64,000 nucleotides of DNA from Oceanisphaera sp. IT1-181 (GCF_033807535.1 NZ_CP136856.1:392001-456000), one strand, 5' to 3'. Positions 46,488 through 55,586 are shown, counted from the stretch's first letter. Notes: generated by a model from the letters alone, not told the origin. Program-made: numbers and translations.

Positions 46488-46523
46488 GAAAGAGGCTTGC
46501 CGTGACTGGTAAGCCTCTTTTTT
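46488..46523 (+). terminator. Terminator after hldE
   Basis: The stem AGAGGCTTGCC/GGTAAGCCTCT (46491-46501 with 46509-46519) is followed by a run of T. It abuts the stop codon of the convergent binding-protein gene. Confidence 0.88.
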
Positions 46524-47592
46524 ATGGCTGGCTTTTGGTCGGCGCCGTGGTGACCGAGCCGGACCAGGCATCAATAAAATGCTGTTTGACCAAAGGGTCT
46601 TGAGGCGGCAGCAGCGCGGGCGTGAGTGGTATCAGCGTGACCGGCCCCTGGGCCTGAATAGCGAGCCGCAGTTGTCCTGAGTCTGGCTCCAGCACCGGAT
46701 GCAGGCCGCTTTGTGCCAACAGGGCTTGACCTTGAGCCGACAGCATCAAGTCGATGAGCTCACCGGCAAGGGTAGGGTGAGGCGCGGTTTTGGGGATCAG
46801 CGCCAGTCGCATTAGCATCAAGGTATAGTCGTTGGGCGCCATTGCCACTAACTGGGGGTAACGCGGCAACGCCGATGCCACATAAGAGCCCAGTAGATTA
46901 TAGCCGATGGCGGCTTCCCCCCTAGCGATGCGGTCCAGCATATCATTACTGCTGTCATCGAGTTGCAGCTTGAGGCCACCGAAAGCTTCTAACAGCCGAC
47001 CATACATCAGCCCTTGCTGGCTATCTTGACTGGCCAGCAGATAGCCCACGCCGCTGGTCGCAACATCGTAGGTGATAATCTGATTGGCAAACCGGTCAGG
47101 GTCTTGTCGTAACAGGGCCAGCAGTTGCTGGCGGCTGTGAGGCTGTGGATGAGGGCCAAGCCGCTCTCGGTTGAACACGGTCAGTATCGGCTCGAAGGTA
47201 AAAGCAAACAGCTCGTGCCGCCAGTGTACTTGGCTGGGCAGAGACAAGGTTCGGATCGAGCGATAGGGGCGAGCATGGCCATCGTTGACCAGCTTAAGCT
47301 GTAAATCCATGGCCGAGCTGAGCAGCAAGTCCGCCGGTGAGTGCGGAGATTCCTGTAGAAAGCGCTCGTATAACTCTTGTGAGTCGATATCCACAAAACG
47401 GATGCCCAGTTGGGGATGCTGCTGCTGAAAGTGCTGTAGCAGTGGTTGTAGATAGCGATAGTCGGTGGCGCTGTAAATAACCAGTTGCTGTTGCATAGGG
47501 GAAGCGGCGGGTTGTAAAAACTCCTCTGCCGCTTGTGTGGGGGCGGCTAACAATAACGATAGCCACAGCAAGGCTAAACGAAGCCGATTCAT
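46522..47592 (-). CDS. Periplasmic substrate-binding protein linked to the TctDE-like system
   Basis: 356 residues with a signal peptide (MNRLRLALLWLSLLLAAPTQAAEEF). The mature protein begins with QQLVIYSATDYRYLQPLLQHFQQQHP, typical of iron/spermidine-type ABC binding proteins of the SBP_bac_6 kind. No permease or ATPase is adjacent. Its start overlaps the sensor kinase stop (ATGA at 47589-47592), so it is translated together with the two-component genes. It may therefore present a ligand to the kinase's periplasmic domain rather than feed an ABC transporter; this is inference. The ligand is unknown, with carboxylates suggested by the neighbourhood. Confidence 0.82.
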   Translation of the reverse strand: MNRLRLALLWLSLLLAAPTQAAEEFLQPAASPMQQQLVIYSATDYRYLQPLLQHFQQQHPQLGIRFVDIDSQELYERFLQESPHSPADLLLSSAMDLQLKLVNDGHARPYRSIRTLSLPSQVHWRHELFAFTFEPILTVFNRERLGPHPQPHSRQQLLALLRQDPDRFANQIITYDVATSGVGYLLASQDSQQGLMYGRLLEAFGGLKLQLDDSSNDMLDRIARGEAAIGYNLLGSYVASALPRYPQLVAMAPNDYTLMLMRLALIPKTAPHPTLAGELIDLMLSAQGQALLAQSGLHPVLEPDSGQLRLAIQAQGPVTLIPLTPALLPPQDPLVKQHFIDAWSGSVTTAPTKSQP

Positions 47593-48998
47593 GGGGTGCT
47601 CCTGTAAGTGTTAAAACGGATCTCGACTTCCAGCCCACTCGGCTCATTGTCATGCAGATGAATGCCTGCGCCGTGATGCTCGGCGACGTCCCGTGCGATG
47701 GCCATGCCGAGCCCCGAGCCCAGATAGCGATGCTGACTGCCCCGATAGAAGCGGGCGAATACCTTTTCTCGCTCCTCAGGGGGAATGCCGGAGCCTAAGT
47801 CGCGAATGAGGATGGCCGGTGCCGGCGAGGTACGTAGCACAATCTCTACCCGAGTGTGGGCGGGCGCATGGGCCACGGCATTATCGATAAGGTTATTTAG
47901 CATCTGGGTGATCGCTATCTCATCCCCTTGGATCCACAGGGGCGAGGTTGCCGGCTCGAAAGAGAGTTCGACTTGCCGTTGCAGGGCCGGTACCGCCAGA
48001 GCTAGGCAGACCTTTTTAGCGATGGCATTTAGCTCTAGCGGCAGTAACTCTTGACTGTGAAAACGATGGTCTAGCATGGCCTGATTCAACAGATGATTCA
48101 CCGTGAGTGACAGCAAATCGCATTGTTCTATTAATCCGGCTAATAGTCGTTGTCTTTTTGCAGGTTCAACTTCATCGCGCGCGTTTTCGCTTAAGGCGCG
48201 CAGGCTGGCTAGCGGCGTACGTAGCTGATGGGCGGCCACCGAAGTGGTGGACTCCATACGTTCCAGCATCTGCTGCTGGCGGGCAATAAAGTGATTGATG
48301 GTGTGCAGCAGCGGCAGTGTTTCTTTGGGAACCGGCAATAACAGTGGCGTGAGATCCCGCGGGCGTCGCCGTGCCAGAGCACGAGCAATCAGGGTAAAAG
48401 GGCGCAGGGCATAATAAATTCCCAGCCACAGCAGCAATAGGGCGCTGAATAACAACCCCAGAATAAGCTCCAGTGCTGGATACAAAATTTCATCCTTGAG
48501 CTGCTCACGAGCGAGGCGGGTTTGTGCCAGTTCGATTTGAATTTCATCAAAGGGCTGGCGCTCAGTATTCAGCCGAGTCAAGCGGGCCACCCGCACCGGC
48601 TCACCGGAGAAGTGAGCATCAAAGAAGTCCGGCTGTTGCTGGGTCAGTTGTTGTTGCGAATGTGTGCGGGCGGGTGCAGTGGGTAATGAGTGATAGCCGG
48701 TCAAGAAGCTGCCGTTAACACTGATCCGATAAAAAACGCGATCCTGAGGTGCTTGGGCCAGAGTGGCAAACGCGGAGACGGGCATATCGACCACAAAGCC
48801 TTGTTCATCGTGGCGAACTGCATTGGCCAGTTGCAGTATGGCGCTGTTGAGCATGAGGTCGTAGCTACGATCGGCGGTTTTTTTGCTGTAAGACACCATC
48901 AGTCCCATGGCCAGCAGGCTCAAGCCGATGAGGACCACAGCGCTCAGTAATAGCAGCCGCCGACGCAGATGTGGGTGATGGTTAACCACAGCGCTCAC
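47589..48998 (-). CDS. tctE: TctE-like sensor histidine kinase
   Basis: 469 residues. A membrane helix lies at about 14-35, followed by a periplasmic sensor region of about 140 residues (2CSK-type) and a second helix at about 175-196. The dimerisation/phosphoacceptor segment has VAAHQLRTPLASLRALSENA (His near residue 255), and the catalytic domain has an N-box NNLIDNAVAHAP and RDLGSGIPPEE. It overlaps the response regulator upstream by 4 bp and the binding protein downstream by 4 bp. By analogy with Salmonella TctE it should sense tricarboxylates and control the divergent tctCBA genes. Confidence 0.88.
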   Translation of the reverse strand: MSAVVNHHPHLRRRLLLLSAVVLIGLSLLAMGLMVSYSKKTADRSYDLMLNSAILQLANAVRHDEQGFVVDMPVSAFATLAQAPQDRVFYRISVNGSFLTGYHSLPTAPARTHSQQQLTQQQPDFFDAHFSGEPVRVARLTRLNTERQPFDEIQIELAQTRLAREQLKDEILYPALELILGLLFSALLLLWLGIYYALRPFTLIARALARRRPRDLTPLLLPVPKETLPLLHTINHFIARQQQMLERMESTTSVAAHQLRTPLASLRALSENARDEVEPAKRQRLLAGLIEQCDLLSLTVNHLLNQAMLDHRFHSQELLPLELNAIAKKVCLALAVPALQRQVELSFEPATSPLWIQGDEIAITQMLNNLIDNAVAHAPAHTRVEIVLRTSPAPAILIRDLGSGIPPEEREKVFARFYRGSQHRYLGSGLGMAIARDVAEHHGAGIHLHDNEPSGLEVEIRFNTYRSTP

Positions 48999-49666
48999 GA
49001 ATCGATGACCCGTGCTACATAGCCCAAACCGCGCAGCGTCTGTATCTGCAGTGAACTACCCACCAGTTTTTTACGCAATCTTGCCACATACAGCTCTATG
49101 GTGTTGGCCGAGGGGGTTTCATCGGCGTTAAACAGCTTTTCAGTCAGCTCCTCCTTGCTCATCACCCGCTCTAACCCACCCAAGAAAATCTCCAACAACC
49201 TGAACTCCCGATTAACCAGCGCACAGGGTAATTGATCTATGGTGACGGTTTTCGCGTCACGGTTAAAGATTAAGTTACCGTGCTCACTGATGTTAGAGGC
49301 ATAGCCTTGCTGGCGCCGCAGCAGGGCGCGCACTCGGGCTTCCAGCTCGCCAAAATCGAACGGCTTAGTGAGATAATCGTCCGCGCCCAGATCCAGCAAC
49401 TTGATGCGGTCATCAATTTGATCCCGTGCGGTCAGGATCAATACCGGGGTGCCGGTTTTGCGCTGGCGCAGCTCTGCCAACACCCCTTCGCCGCTGAGAC
49501 CGGGTAAGTTGAGATCCAGAATAATTAAATCGACAGACTGATTGCGTAGCCAGTCGGCGGCCTGGCGGCCATTGCCAATCAAGTCAGTGCCATGGCCCAG
49601 CTTCTGTAATCGGTCGGCGATGGCTTCACCCAGTACTCTGGTGTCCTCTATCACAAGAATACGCAC
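48995..49666 (-). CDS. tctD: TctD-like OmpR-family response regulator
   Basis: 223 residues, typical for the family. The receiver domain (1-115) has acidic residues near position 8-9, phosphoacceptor Asp51 in VDLIILDLNLPG, and Lys in YLTKPFDFGEL. The C-terminal winged helix (about 125-222) has EFRLLEIFLGG, TIELYVARLRKKL and LQTLRGLGYVA. It is first of the tctD-tctE-binding protein unit and divergent from tctC; a pair of direct repeats in the intergenic region may be its binding site. Confidence 0.9.
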   Translation of the reverse strand: MRILVIEDTRVLGEAIADRLQKLGHGTDLIGNGRQAADWLRNQSVDLIILDLNLPGLSGEGVLAELRQRKTGTPVLILTARDQIDDRIKLLDLGADDYLTKPFDFGELEARVRALLRRQQGYASNISEHGNLIFNRDAKTVTIDQLPCALVNREFRLLEIFLGGLERVMSKEELTEKLFNADETPSANTIELYVARLRKKLVGSSLQIQTLRGLGYVARVIDS

Positions 49667-49688
49667 GATTTTATCCTCTGTTGGGTCA

Positions 49689-49708
49689 TGACAGCTTGGT
49701 GACAGCTT
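49689..49708. promoter_or_regulatory. Candidate TctD binding site (direct repeats)
   Basis: TGACAGCTT occurs at 49689-49697 and 49700-49708, start to start 11 bp, one helical turn apart. It lies in the 124-bp gap between divergent tctD and tctC. OmpR-type regulators bind such tandem half-sites. Confidence 0.5.
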
Positions 49709-49790
49709 AGAAAGCTAGTATGTCAGATGTTAAGAACTTGTTTCTAGATGAAACAAGTAATAGATGGAATTACCTCAAGGAGATAACGAG

Positions 49791-50780
49791 ATGAAATTAA
49801 CCCCTCTGGTTCATGCTTTGCTGGGTGCCGGCTTACTCGTGATGGGCACCGGCGCTGCCCATGCCGATTTTACTCCCAAAAAACCGGAATGTATCGCACC
49901 GGCCAAGCCGGGCGGCGGTTTTGACTTAACCTGTCGTATTTTAACCTCCAGCCTGGACAAGTCCGGCCTGCTGGACCAACCCATGCGCGTGACCTTTATG
50001 CCCGGTGGTGTAGGAGCGGTAGCCTATACCCACATGAACAGTAATCGGCGCACCGATGACAATGCGGTGGTGGCGTTCAGCTCGGGATCTTCTCTTAATC
50101 TGGCCCTCAGCAAGTTTGGCAAGGATCTGGACGTAGACGACGCACGCTGGATAGGCGCCATTGGTACCGACTACGGCGCTCTTATCGTCAAGGCCGATGC
50201 GCCCTGGAATAATTTAGCCGAGCTGGCTGCCGATATCCAGGCCAATCCGGGCAAGCAGGTATTTGGCGCAGGCGGCACTGTAGGTAGTCAGGACTGGATG
50301 AAGGCGGCGTTCTTCTATCGTCAGTTGGGACTGGATCCCCGCACCATGCGTTATGTAGCCTACGAAGGCGGTGGTGATGCCATGGCGGCCGTGCTGGGTA
50401 ATCACATTCAGGTATTTCCTGGTGACATGTCCGAAGTCAAGGGGCAGCTGGATGCAGGAATAGTACGGGTGTTGGCGGTGTTATCACCGGAGCGCCTGGA
50501 CGGTGACTATGCCGAGATCCCGACTGCAACAGAGCAGGGCTTTGATATTGAATGGCCGATAATGCGTGGCTTCTATATGGCGCCAGAAGCGTCCGATGAA
50601 GCGTACCAATACTGGGTTAATCAGTTTGATGCACTGTATCAGACCGAGGCCTTTACCGAGGTGCGTAACAAGCAAGGCTTGTTCCCCTTGTCCATGTCTG
50701 GCGATAAGTTTGAAGCCTATATCAAAACAGAAGTTGAGAAGTTTCAGGAGCTATCTCGTGAAATGGGTCTGCTCAAATAA
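49791..50780 (+). CDS. tctC: Tripartite tricarboxylate transporter substrate-binding protein TctC
   Basis: 329 residues from ATG 49791, chosen because AAGGAG lies eight bases upstream and a signal peptide (MKLTPLVHALLGAGLLVMGTGAAHA) then begins directly. The mature part has family features: PAKPGGGFDLTCRIL (ligand loop, about residue 45), MPGGVGAVAYTHM and VFGAGGTVGSQDW. It captures citrate-like di- or tricarboxylates in the periplasm and delivers them to TctAB. It is followed by tctB after 11 bp. Confidence 0.93.
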   Translation: MKLTPLVHALLGAGLLVMGTGAAHADFTPKKPECIAPAKPGGGFDLTCRILTSSLDKSGLLDQPMRVTFMPGGVGAVAYTHMNSNRRTDDNAVVAFSSGSSLNLALSKFGKDLDVDDARWIGAIGTDYGALIVKADAPWNNLAELAADIQANPGKQVFGAGGTVGSQDWMKAAFFYRQLGLDPRTMRYVAYEGGGDAMAAVLGNHIQVFPGDMSEVKGQLDAGIVRVLAVLSPERLDGDYAEIPTATEQGFDIEWPIMRGFYMAPEASDEAYQYWVNQFDALYQTEAFTEVRNKQGLFPLSMSGDKFEAYIKTEVEKFQELSREMGLLK

Positions 50781-50791
50781 GAGGTAACATC

Positions 50792-51226
50792 ATGGCTGAT
50801 CGTCTTTTTTCTCTGGTCTTGATGTTGGCAGCGGTGGCCCTAGGGGTCGCCGCTTGGCAACTTGAAGTGCCTTTTCAGTACGAACCCGTTGGGCCCAAGG
50901 CGATTCCGCTGATCTTGGCGGTATTGCTATTTTGCTGCTCGGCTTGGCTAGTGGTTAGGCCAGACCGCTTTAAGGGGGTGTATGAGCGTAGTCTCTTCGG
51001 GCGCCACGTGATGGTGGTACTGGGTTTACTGCTCTATGCCTGGAGCTTTGAAATACTGGGCTTTATGTTGGCTACTTGCTTGGTGAGTACCGTGTTTGCG
51101 CGCCTGTTTGGCTTAGGGCTACGTAATGCCCTGTTGTATTCAGTGGCGCTGGGTGCGGTGGGCTATGTATTGCTCAGTATCGTGCTGGAGCTAAACGTGC
51201 CTACCGGCACCCTATTTGGAGGTTAA
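50792..51226 (+). CDS. tctB: Tripartite tricarboxylate transporter small membrane subunit TctB
   Basis: 144 residues with four hydrophobic segments (LFSLVLMLAAVALGVAAW, AIPLILAVLLFCCSAWLVV, VMVVLGLLLYAWSFEILGFMLAT, ALLYSVALGAVGYVLLSIVL), the typical small TctB subunit. It works in the inner membrane with TctA; its exact role is not settled. It is followed by tctA with a 4-bp gap and the ribosome site GGAGG inside its own last codons. Confidence 0.92.
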   Translation: MADRLFSLVLMLAAVALGVAAWQLEVPFQYEPVGPKAIPLILAVLLFCCSAWLVVRPDRFKGVYERSLFGRHVMVVLGLLLYAWSFEILGFMLATCLVSTVFARLFGLGLRNALLYSVALGAVGYVLLSIVLELNVPTGTLFGG

Positions 51227-51230
51227 GGGT

Positions 51231-52754
51231 ATGGATATCTTATCGGATCTGGCCACGGGGTTTGCGGTTGCCTTAACGCCAATGAATTTGGCACTGGTAC
51301 TGGCTGGCTGTTTTTTCGGCACCCTGATGGGAGCACTGCCCGGTATAGGGCCGATTAATGGCATCGCTATTTTATTGCCGTTAGCCTATTCCTTTGGCCT
51401 TGAGCCTGCTTCTGCCATTATTTTACTGGCGGGTGTCTATTATGGCGCCGAATACGGTGGTCGAATTTCCAGTATTTTGCTGAACGTGCCCGGTGATGCG
51501 GGGGCCATTATGACCACACTCGATGGTCACCCTATGGCCAAGCGAGGCGAGGGCGGTCGCGCCTTGGCCTTATCGGCGGTGTCGTCATTTGCAGGCTCCA
51601 TGGGTGCTTTGCTGTTACTGATCATTCTTGCCCCGATACTAACGCGTTTGGCGGTCACCTTTGGCCCGGCTGAGTTTGTGGCCTTAATGGTGTTTGCGCT
51701 GTGCTGCTTGGCCTCCATGGTGGGCTCTCGGCCGGTAAAAACTGTGATTGGTACCATCATCGGCCTAGCGTTGGCTACGGTGGGCGTAGACTCGGGTACC
51801 GGGGTATTACGTTTTAGCTTTGGTCTCACCAACTTGTTTGATGGTGTGGACTTTTTGGTGGTGGTAATCGGCATGTTTGCCATCAGCGAAATCTTACTGC
51901 TGGTTGAGCACCATTACGGTGGTAACGGCAAAGTCGACAAGGTGAGTAAGTCGTTCGTCAAGGTCGCCGATTTGGTGGCGGTACGTTGGGTCGTACTGCG
52001 CTCCACTGTGGTTGGTTTTGTGATTGGCGTGCTACCCGGCACCGGTGCGTCTGTGGCCAGTGCCGTGGCTTACGGTACCGAGAAACGGCTCGCCGGTGAA
52101 GACAATGAATTTGGCGAAGGTGATATTCGCGGCTTAGCCGCACCGGAAGCGGCCAATAACGCGGCGGCAGTGGGCTCTATGGTGCCTATGTTAACGCTGG
52201 GTATTCCAGGCTCTGGCACCACGGCTATTTTACTGGGCGCGCTCTTGTTGTTTGATGTGACGCCAGGGCCCTTGTTGTTCAGTCAACAGCCCGATATTGC
52301 TTGGGGTCTGATTGCTTCCATGTTTATCGGCAATATTGCCTTGTTGGTGTTGAACTTACCGTTGGTCGGTATCTTCGTGCGCATGCTGAGCGTGCGCCAA
52401 GCCTACTTGGTACCCGTTATCGTGATGCTGACTTTCGTCGGTATCTACTCGATTCATGGGGCCAGCTTCGATCTGTTCTTTATGATTCTGCTGGGTGTGT
52501 TTGGCTTTATCTTGCGCAAACTGGACTTCTCACTGGCGCCGGTCATTCTGGGTCTGGTGTTGGGTTCGGTGCTAGAAGATAACCTACGCCGTGCCTTGTC
52601 GATGAGTGCCGGTGACTGGAGCATCTTGTTTCATAACGGTGTAACTATCAGCCTGTGGGCCTTTAGTGTGCTGGTATTGGTGATGCCGTTAATGATGGCG
52701 TGGCGCAAGCGCCGCCGCGCGGCTTTGCTGCAAAGTGAGGCGCCGCAGGCATGA
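51231..52754 (+). CDS. tctA: Tripartite tricarboxylate transporter large membrane subunit TctA
   Basis: 507 residues from ATG 51231, with GGAGG about ten bases before it. It has about twelve membrane helices. The TctA signatures are present: GTLMGALPGIGPINGIAILLP (residues about 30-50), GVYYGAEYGGRISSILLNVPGD (about 75-97) and a second GVLPGTGASVASAVAYGTEKR repeat (about 270-290). It is the secondary-transport channel driven by the proton or sodium gradient, fed by TctC. Its stop overlaps the following AbrB-family gene (ATGA). Confidence 0.95.
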   Translation: MDILSDLATGFAVALTPMNLALVLAGCFFGTLMGALPGIGPINGIAILLPLAYSFGLEPASAIILLAGVYYGAEYGGRISSILLNVPGDAGAIMTTLDGHPMAKRGEGGRALALSAVSSFAGSMGALLLLIILAPILTRLAVTFGPAEFVALMVFALCCLASMVGSRPVKTVIGTIIGLALATVGVDSGTGVLRFSFGLTNLFDGVDFLVVVIGMFAISEILLLVEHHYGGNGKVDKVSKSFVKVADLVAVRWVVLRSTVVGFVIGVLPGTGASVASAVAYGTEKRLAGEDNEFGEGDIRGLAAPEAANNAAAVGSMVPMLTLGIPGSGTTAILLGALLLFDVTPGPLLFSQQPDIAWGLIASMFIGNIALLVLNLPLVGIFVRMLSVRQAYLVPVIVMLTFVGIYSIHGASFDLFFMILLGVFGFILRKLDFSLAPVILGLVLGSVLEDNLRRALSMSAGDWSILFHNGVTISLWAFSVLVLVMPLMMAWRKRRRAALLQSEAPQA

Positions 52755-53764
52755 TGATTTGGCTGCGCACCTGTGCTTTGGGTGCGGCGGGTGGTTGGCT
52801 GGCCCATCGGGCCGGCTTTCCATCCGACTGGCTGCTGGGGGCCATGTTAATCGTGGCCCTTGCTGCCATGGCCGGGTTAGATGTACGTTTGCCTAAGACC
52901 TTGTTGGCGCCTATTCAGGCCTGTTTAGGCGTGGCGGTCGGCTTACGTCTGGAGTTTGATTTTCCGGCTCCCAGCTCATTGCTGTTTAGCGTGGCGGGCT
53001 TGCTGTTGTGTTTGGCTACCCAAATTCCGCTGGGGCAATATATGTTGCGGCGGCTGGGGTGGTCATCTCAAGAAGCGGTGATGGGCGCCTCACCGGGTGC
53101 GCTGTCTATTATGGCGGCGTTGGCCACCCAGCTCGATAACCCAATACGGGTGATCCTGTCGCAAACGGTGCGGGTGATTGCCTTGGTGGCTTTGGTGAGC
53201 GTCATTATGCTGCTGGAATGGGTGCCCACCTTGGGTATTCCCACCAGCCAAGAGCTGAGCCTGACTCAGACACTGGGCTTAGTATTCGCCGCTTGGCTAC
53301 TGGGCAGGGGTGGCGCTTGGTTAAAGATCCCCGCCAGTTATATTCTGACTGGCGTGGCCGTATCAGCTACGTATGGAGCCTGGCTGGGCACGCCTGCGGT
53401 GCCGGTCAACGGGCTTATTCCGGTGAGCATGATACTGCTGGGTGCTTTGGTCGGTAGCAGGTTAAAGCCGTTGCCTGCCAAAGATATGCTGCAGCTGTTG
53501 CTGGTCGGATTATTGATCAGCGTCTCCAGCTCTGTGATCTCTTTGTTGTGGGCTTTTGTGGTGGGCACTTGGTTAGGACTGCCGGTATTTCAGGTGTGGT
53601 TGGCCTATGCGCCAGGGGCGGTAGAAGCCATGATTTATCTAGCACTGGTAACCGGTTTAGATCCATCTTGGGTTATTTTCCATCATGTGTTGCGTATCTT
53701 GCTACTTGGCCTGTGTGCCGGCTGGCTGATGCGCCGCGCCGGAGCAGGCACGGCACCCGCTTAA
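52751..53764 (+). CDS. AbrB-family (PF05145-type) membrane protein
   Basis: 337 residues, about nine to ten membrane helices. It starts with LRTCALGAAGGWLAHRAGFPSDWLLGAML and has an internally repeated GASPGALSIMAAL / AYAPGAVEAMIYLAL pattern, typical of the AbrB-duplication membrane family sometimes mislabelled ammonia monooxygenase. The function of the family is not established. The 4-bp overlap with tctA indicates translational coupling, suggesting a role in the same carboxylate uptake or efflux. It is last in the tctC-tctB-tctA operon, before a strong terminator. Confidence 0.85.
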   Translation: MMIWLRTCALGAAGGWLAHRAGFPSDWLLGAMLIVALAAMAGLDVRLPKTLLAPIQACLGVAVGLRLEFDFPAPSSLLFSVAGLLLCLATQIPLGQYMLRRLGWSSQEAVMGASPGALSIMAALATQLDNPIRVILSQTVRVIALVALVSVIMLLEWVPTLGIPTSQELSLTQTLGLVFAAWLLGRGGAWLKIPASYILTGVAVSATYGAWLGTPAVPVNGLIPVSMILLGALVGSRLKPLPAKDMLQLLLVGLLISVSSSVISLLWAFVVGTWLGLPVFQVWLAYAPGAVEAMIYLALVTGLDPSWVIFHHVLRILLLGLCAGWLMRRAGAGTAPA

Positions 53765-53800
53765 AGAGCGCGTGAAGCAAAGCCGTAAACTAAAAATAAA

Positions 53801-53837
53801 AAAAAGGCATCCAGAATTTGCTCTGGATGCCTTTTTT
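53801..53837 (+). terminator. Terminator of the tct operon
   Basis: The stem AAAAAGGCATCCAGA/TCTGGATGCCTTTTTT with a 6-base loop lies 37 bp after the AbrB-family gene. Confidence 0.92.
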
Positions 53838-53914
53838 ATATGGAGCACAAAGCGAATCGCTTTGACACGCTTTACGCCTAACATGAGTGACCAAAATAAA
53901 AAGGCCAACAACCA

Positions 53915-53969
53915 GCTCCTGATTGTCATCAGGAAGACGGCATAAGGGCGAGATCCTGATTTTCATCAG
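53915..53969. repeat. CCTGAT-n-CATCAGG small interspersed repeats, copies 2 and 3
   Basis: GCTCCTGATTGTCATCAGGAAGACGG at 53915-53940 and GATCCTGATTTTCATCAG at 53952-53969 resemble 43805-43830. They are intergenic dyads of about 16-26 bp. Confidence 0.55.
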
Positions 53970-53978
53970 TAAATGGCA

Positions 53979-54016
53979 CAAAAAAAGCACCGAACCTGCA
54001 GGTTCGATGCTTTTTG
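53979..54016 (-). terminator. Terminator of tolC
   Basis: On the minus strand, an 11-bp stem AGCATCGAACC/GGTTCGGTGCT (one mismatch) with a TGCA loop is followed by seven T residues, about 100 bp after the tolC stop. Confidence 0.85.
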
Positions 54017-54116
54017 GCGTGAAGAGTAAATGGTAAAGGGTGAGGTGTAATACACAGAGCTGGCAGATTCAGGGTTAGCTTGTTCGCTTCACCCTTTACC
54101 CCTCACATTTCACACA

Positions 54117-55421
54117 TTACTTTCTAATCAAGCCGTTATTGATTTCTACTAAGTCTTGCTCAGTTAAGTTGCCGGCTGCCTGTTTTAGCTGTAACTGGCT
54201 GATAATATAGGCGTAGCGGGCTGCAGCTAGGTTTTGCTTGGCGTTATAGAGCTGGCGCGTAGAGATCAACACATCAACTATGGTGCGGGTACCCACTTCG
54301 TAACCGGCTTCGGTGGCATCCAGCGAACTTTGAGCGGAAATCACAAACTGTTCAAAGGCGCGCACCGAGCCTGCAGCGGCACCTACGTCGTTATAGGAAG
54401 AGTACACGCGGCTTTTCACTGCGCGAAAGCTACGTTCCAATTGCTCGCTGGCGGCCACATAGTTGAACTGGGCTTGTTTCACCTGTGAGGTGGTGGCGCC
54501 ACCGCTGTAGATAGGCAAGTTAAAAGATAATCCCAGTGCGGCTTGGTTGTTGCTGCCACTTCTCGCTGATGCTGATTCATCGGCGTAATCATTGTATTGG
54601 CTGCCAATACCCGCATTTAGATCCAGCGTAGGAGCATATCCTGCTTGAGCTAACCCAATTTGTTCGTTAGCAATGTCTTTACCGATACGCTGCTTGTGCA
54701 GTTCTAAGTTTTGCTCAAGCGCTATCTCTAACCAAGCGTCTGCATTAATAACGGATTTTTCTGGGCTAAACAATTCGGTATTTAGCTTTTCGAGCTGTGC
54801 ATAACCCATATTGGTCAGCTCACGCAGTACTTCTTTGGTGTTGTTAACCGAGTTTTCGGCGCTGATCTCTTCGGCCAGCGCTTGATCATACTGTGCTTGG
54901 GCTTCATGTACGTCCGTCATGGCGCTTAAACCCACTTCAAAGCGTTGCCTCGTTTGTTCAAGCTGGCGGCTAACTGCTTCTTTATTGGCTTGTACGAAGC
55001 TCAGCGAATCTTCGGCACTTAGCACATCAAAGTAGGCTTGGCTGGCGCGTAAAATGAGGTCTTGTTGAATTTGTTTGTAATTAACATCTGCCTGAGTGGC
55101 CAACTTTTCGGTGATGTCTAAATTTACCCACGCTGATTTACGATACAGTGCCTGACTCAAGCCTAAATTAGCGCCTAGCGTGCCCACATCACTCATGGCG
55201 CTATTTGTCATATAGTTAGCATCGGCGCCTAAATTTACCTGCGGCAATAAGGGGGCGCGGGACTCATTAATTTTCTCAAACGCTGCATCGCGCACGGCTT
55301 TAGCTTCCCTTACATCAGGATCATTTTGCGTGGCTTGCTGGTAGACATCGAGTAAGTCTTCAGCCTGAGTTGGGCCTGCAGCGCAAAGCAATATTAGGGC
55401 CGACAAGAGCGTTTTTTTCAT
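54117..55421 (-). CDS. tolC: Outer-membrane efflux channel TolC
   Basis: 434 residues from ATG 55421, chosen because a signal peptide begins there (MKKTLLSALILLCAAGPTQAED). The upstream open frame to 55550 would place 43 unlikely residues before it. Two outer-membrane-factor repeats are visible, each with a helical tunnel region and short strands: QATQNDPDVREAKAVRDAAFEKINESRAPLLPQVNLGA at the start and a second half around LELHKQRIGKDIANEQIGLAQAGYAPTLDLNAG. It trims the C-terminal extension found in E. coli TolC (about 471 mature). It exports drugs and toxins with inner-membrane pumps. A palindrome in its promoter region suggests TetR-type control. Confidence 0.94.
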   Translation of the reverse strand: MKKTLLSALILLCAAGPTQAEDLLDVYQQATQNDPDVREAKAVRDAAFEKINESRAPLLPQVNLGADANYMTNSAMSDVGTLGANLGLSQALYRKSAWVNLDITEKLATQADVNYKQIQQDLILRASQAYFDVLSAEDSLSFVQANKEAVSRQLEQTRQRFEVGLSAMTDVHEAQAQYDQALAEEISAENSVNNTKEVLRELTNMGYAQLEKLNTELFSPEKSVINADAWLEIALEQNLELHKQRIGKDIANEQIGLAQAGYAPTLDLNAGIGSQYNDYADESASARSGSNNQAALGLSFNLPIYSGGATTSQVKQAQFNYVAASEQLERSFRAVKSRVYSSYNDVGAAAGSVRAFEQFVISAQSSLDATEAGYEVGTRTIVDVLISTRQLYNAKQNLAAARYAYIISQLQLKQAAGNLTEQDLVEINNGLIRK

Positions 55422-55586
55422 TATTTTTGCCTTATGTAACAGGTGAGCCATGAAGCCGAGCGGGGCAGACTGAGTGTTTTTGTTGGTTAAGTATAAGGGT
55501 AACATCACTATTCTTGGTTTAGGCAGCTTATTAGCTAATATCCAATTCACTATCTAACTGGCTATCCTAAGGTGTTAAATCAATTG

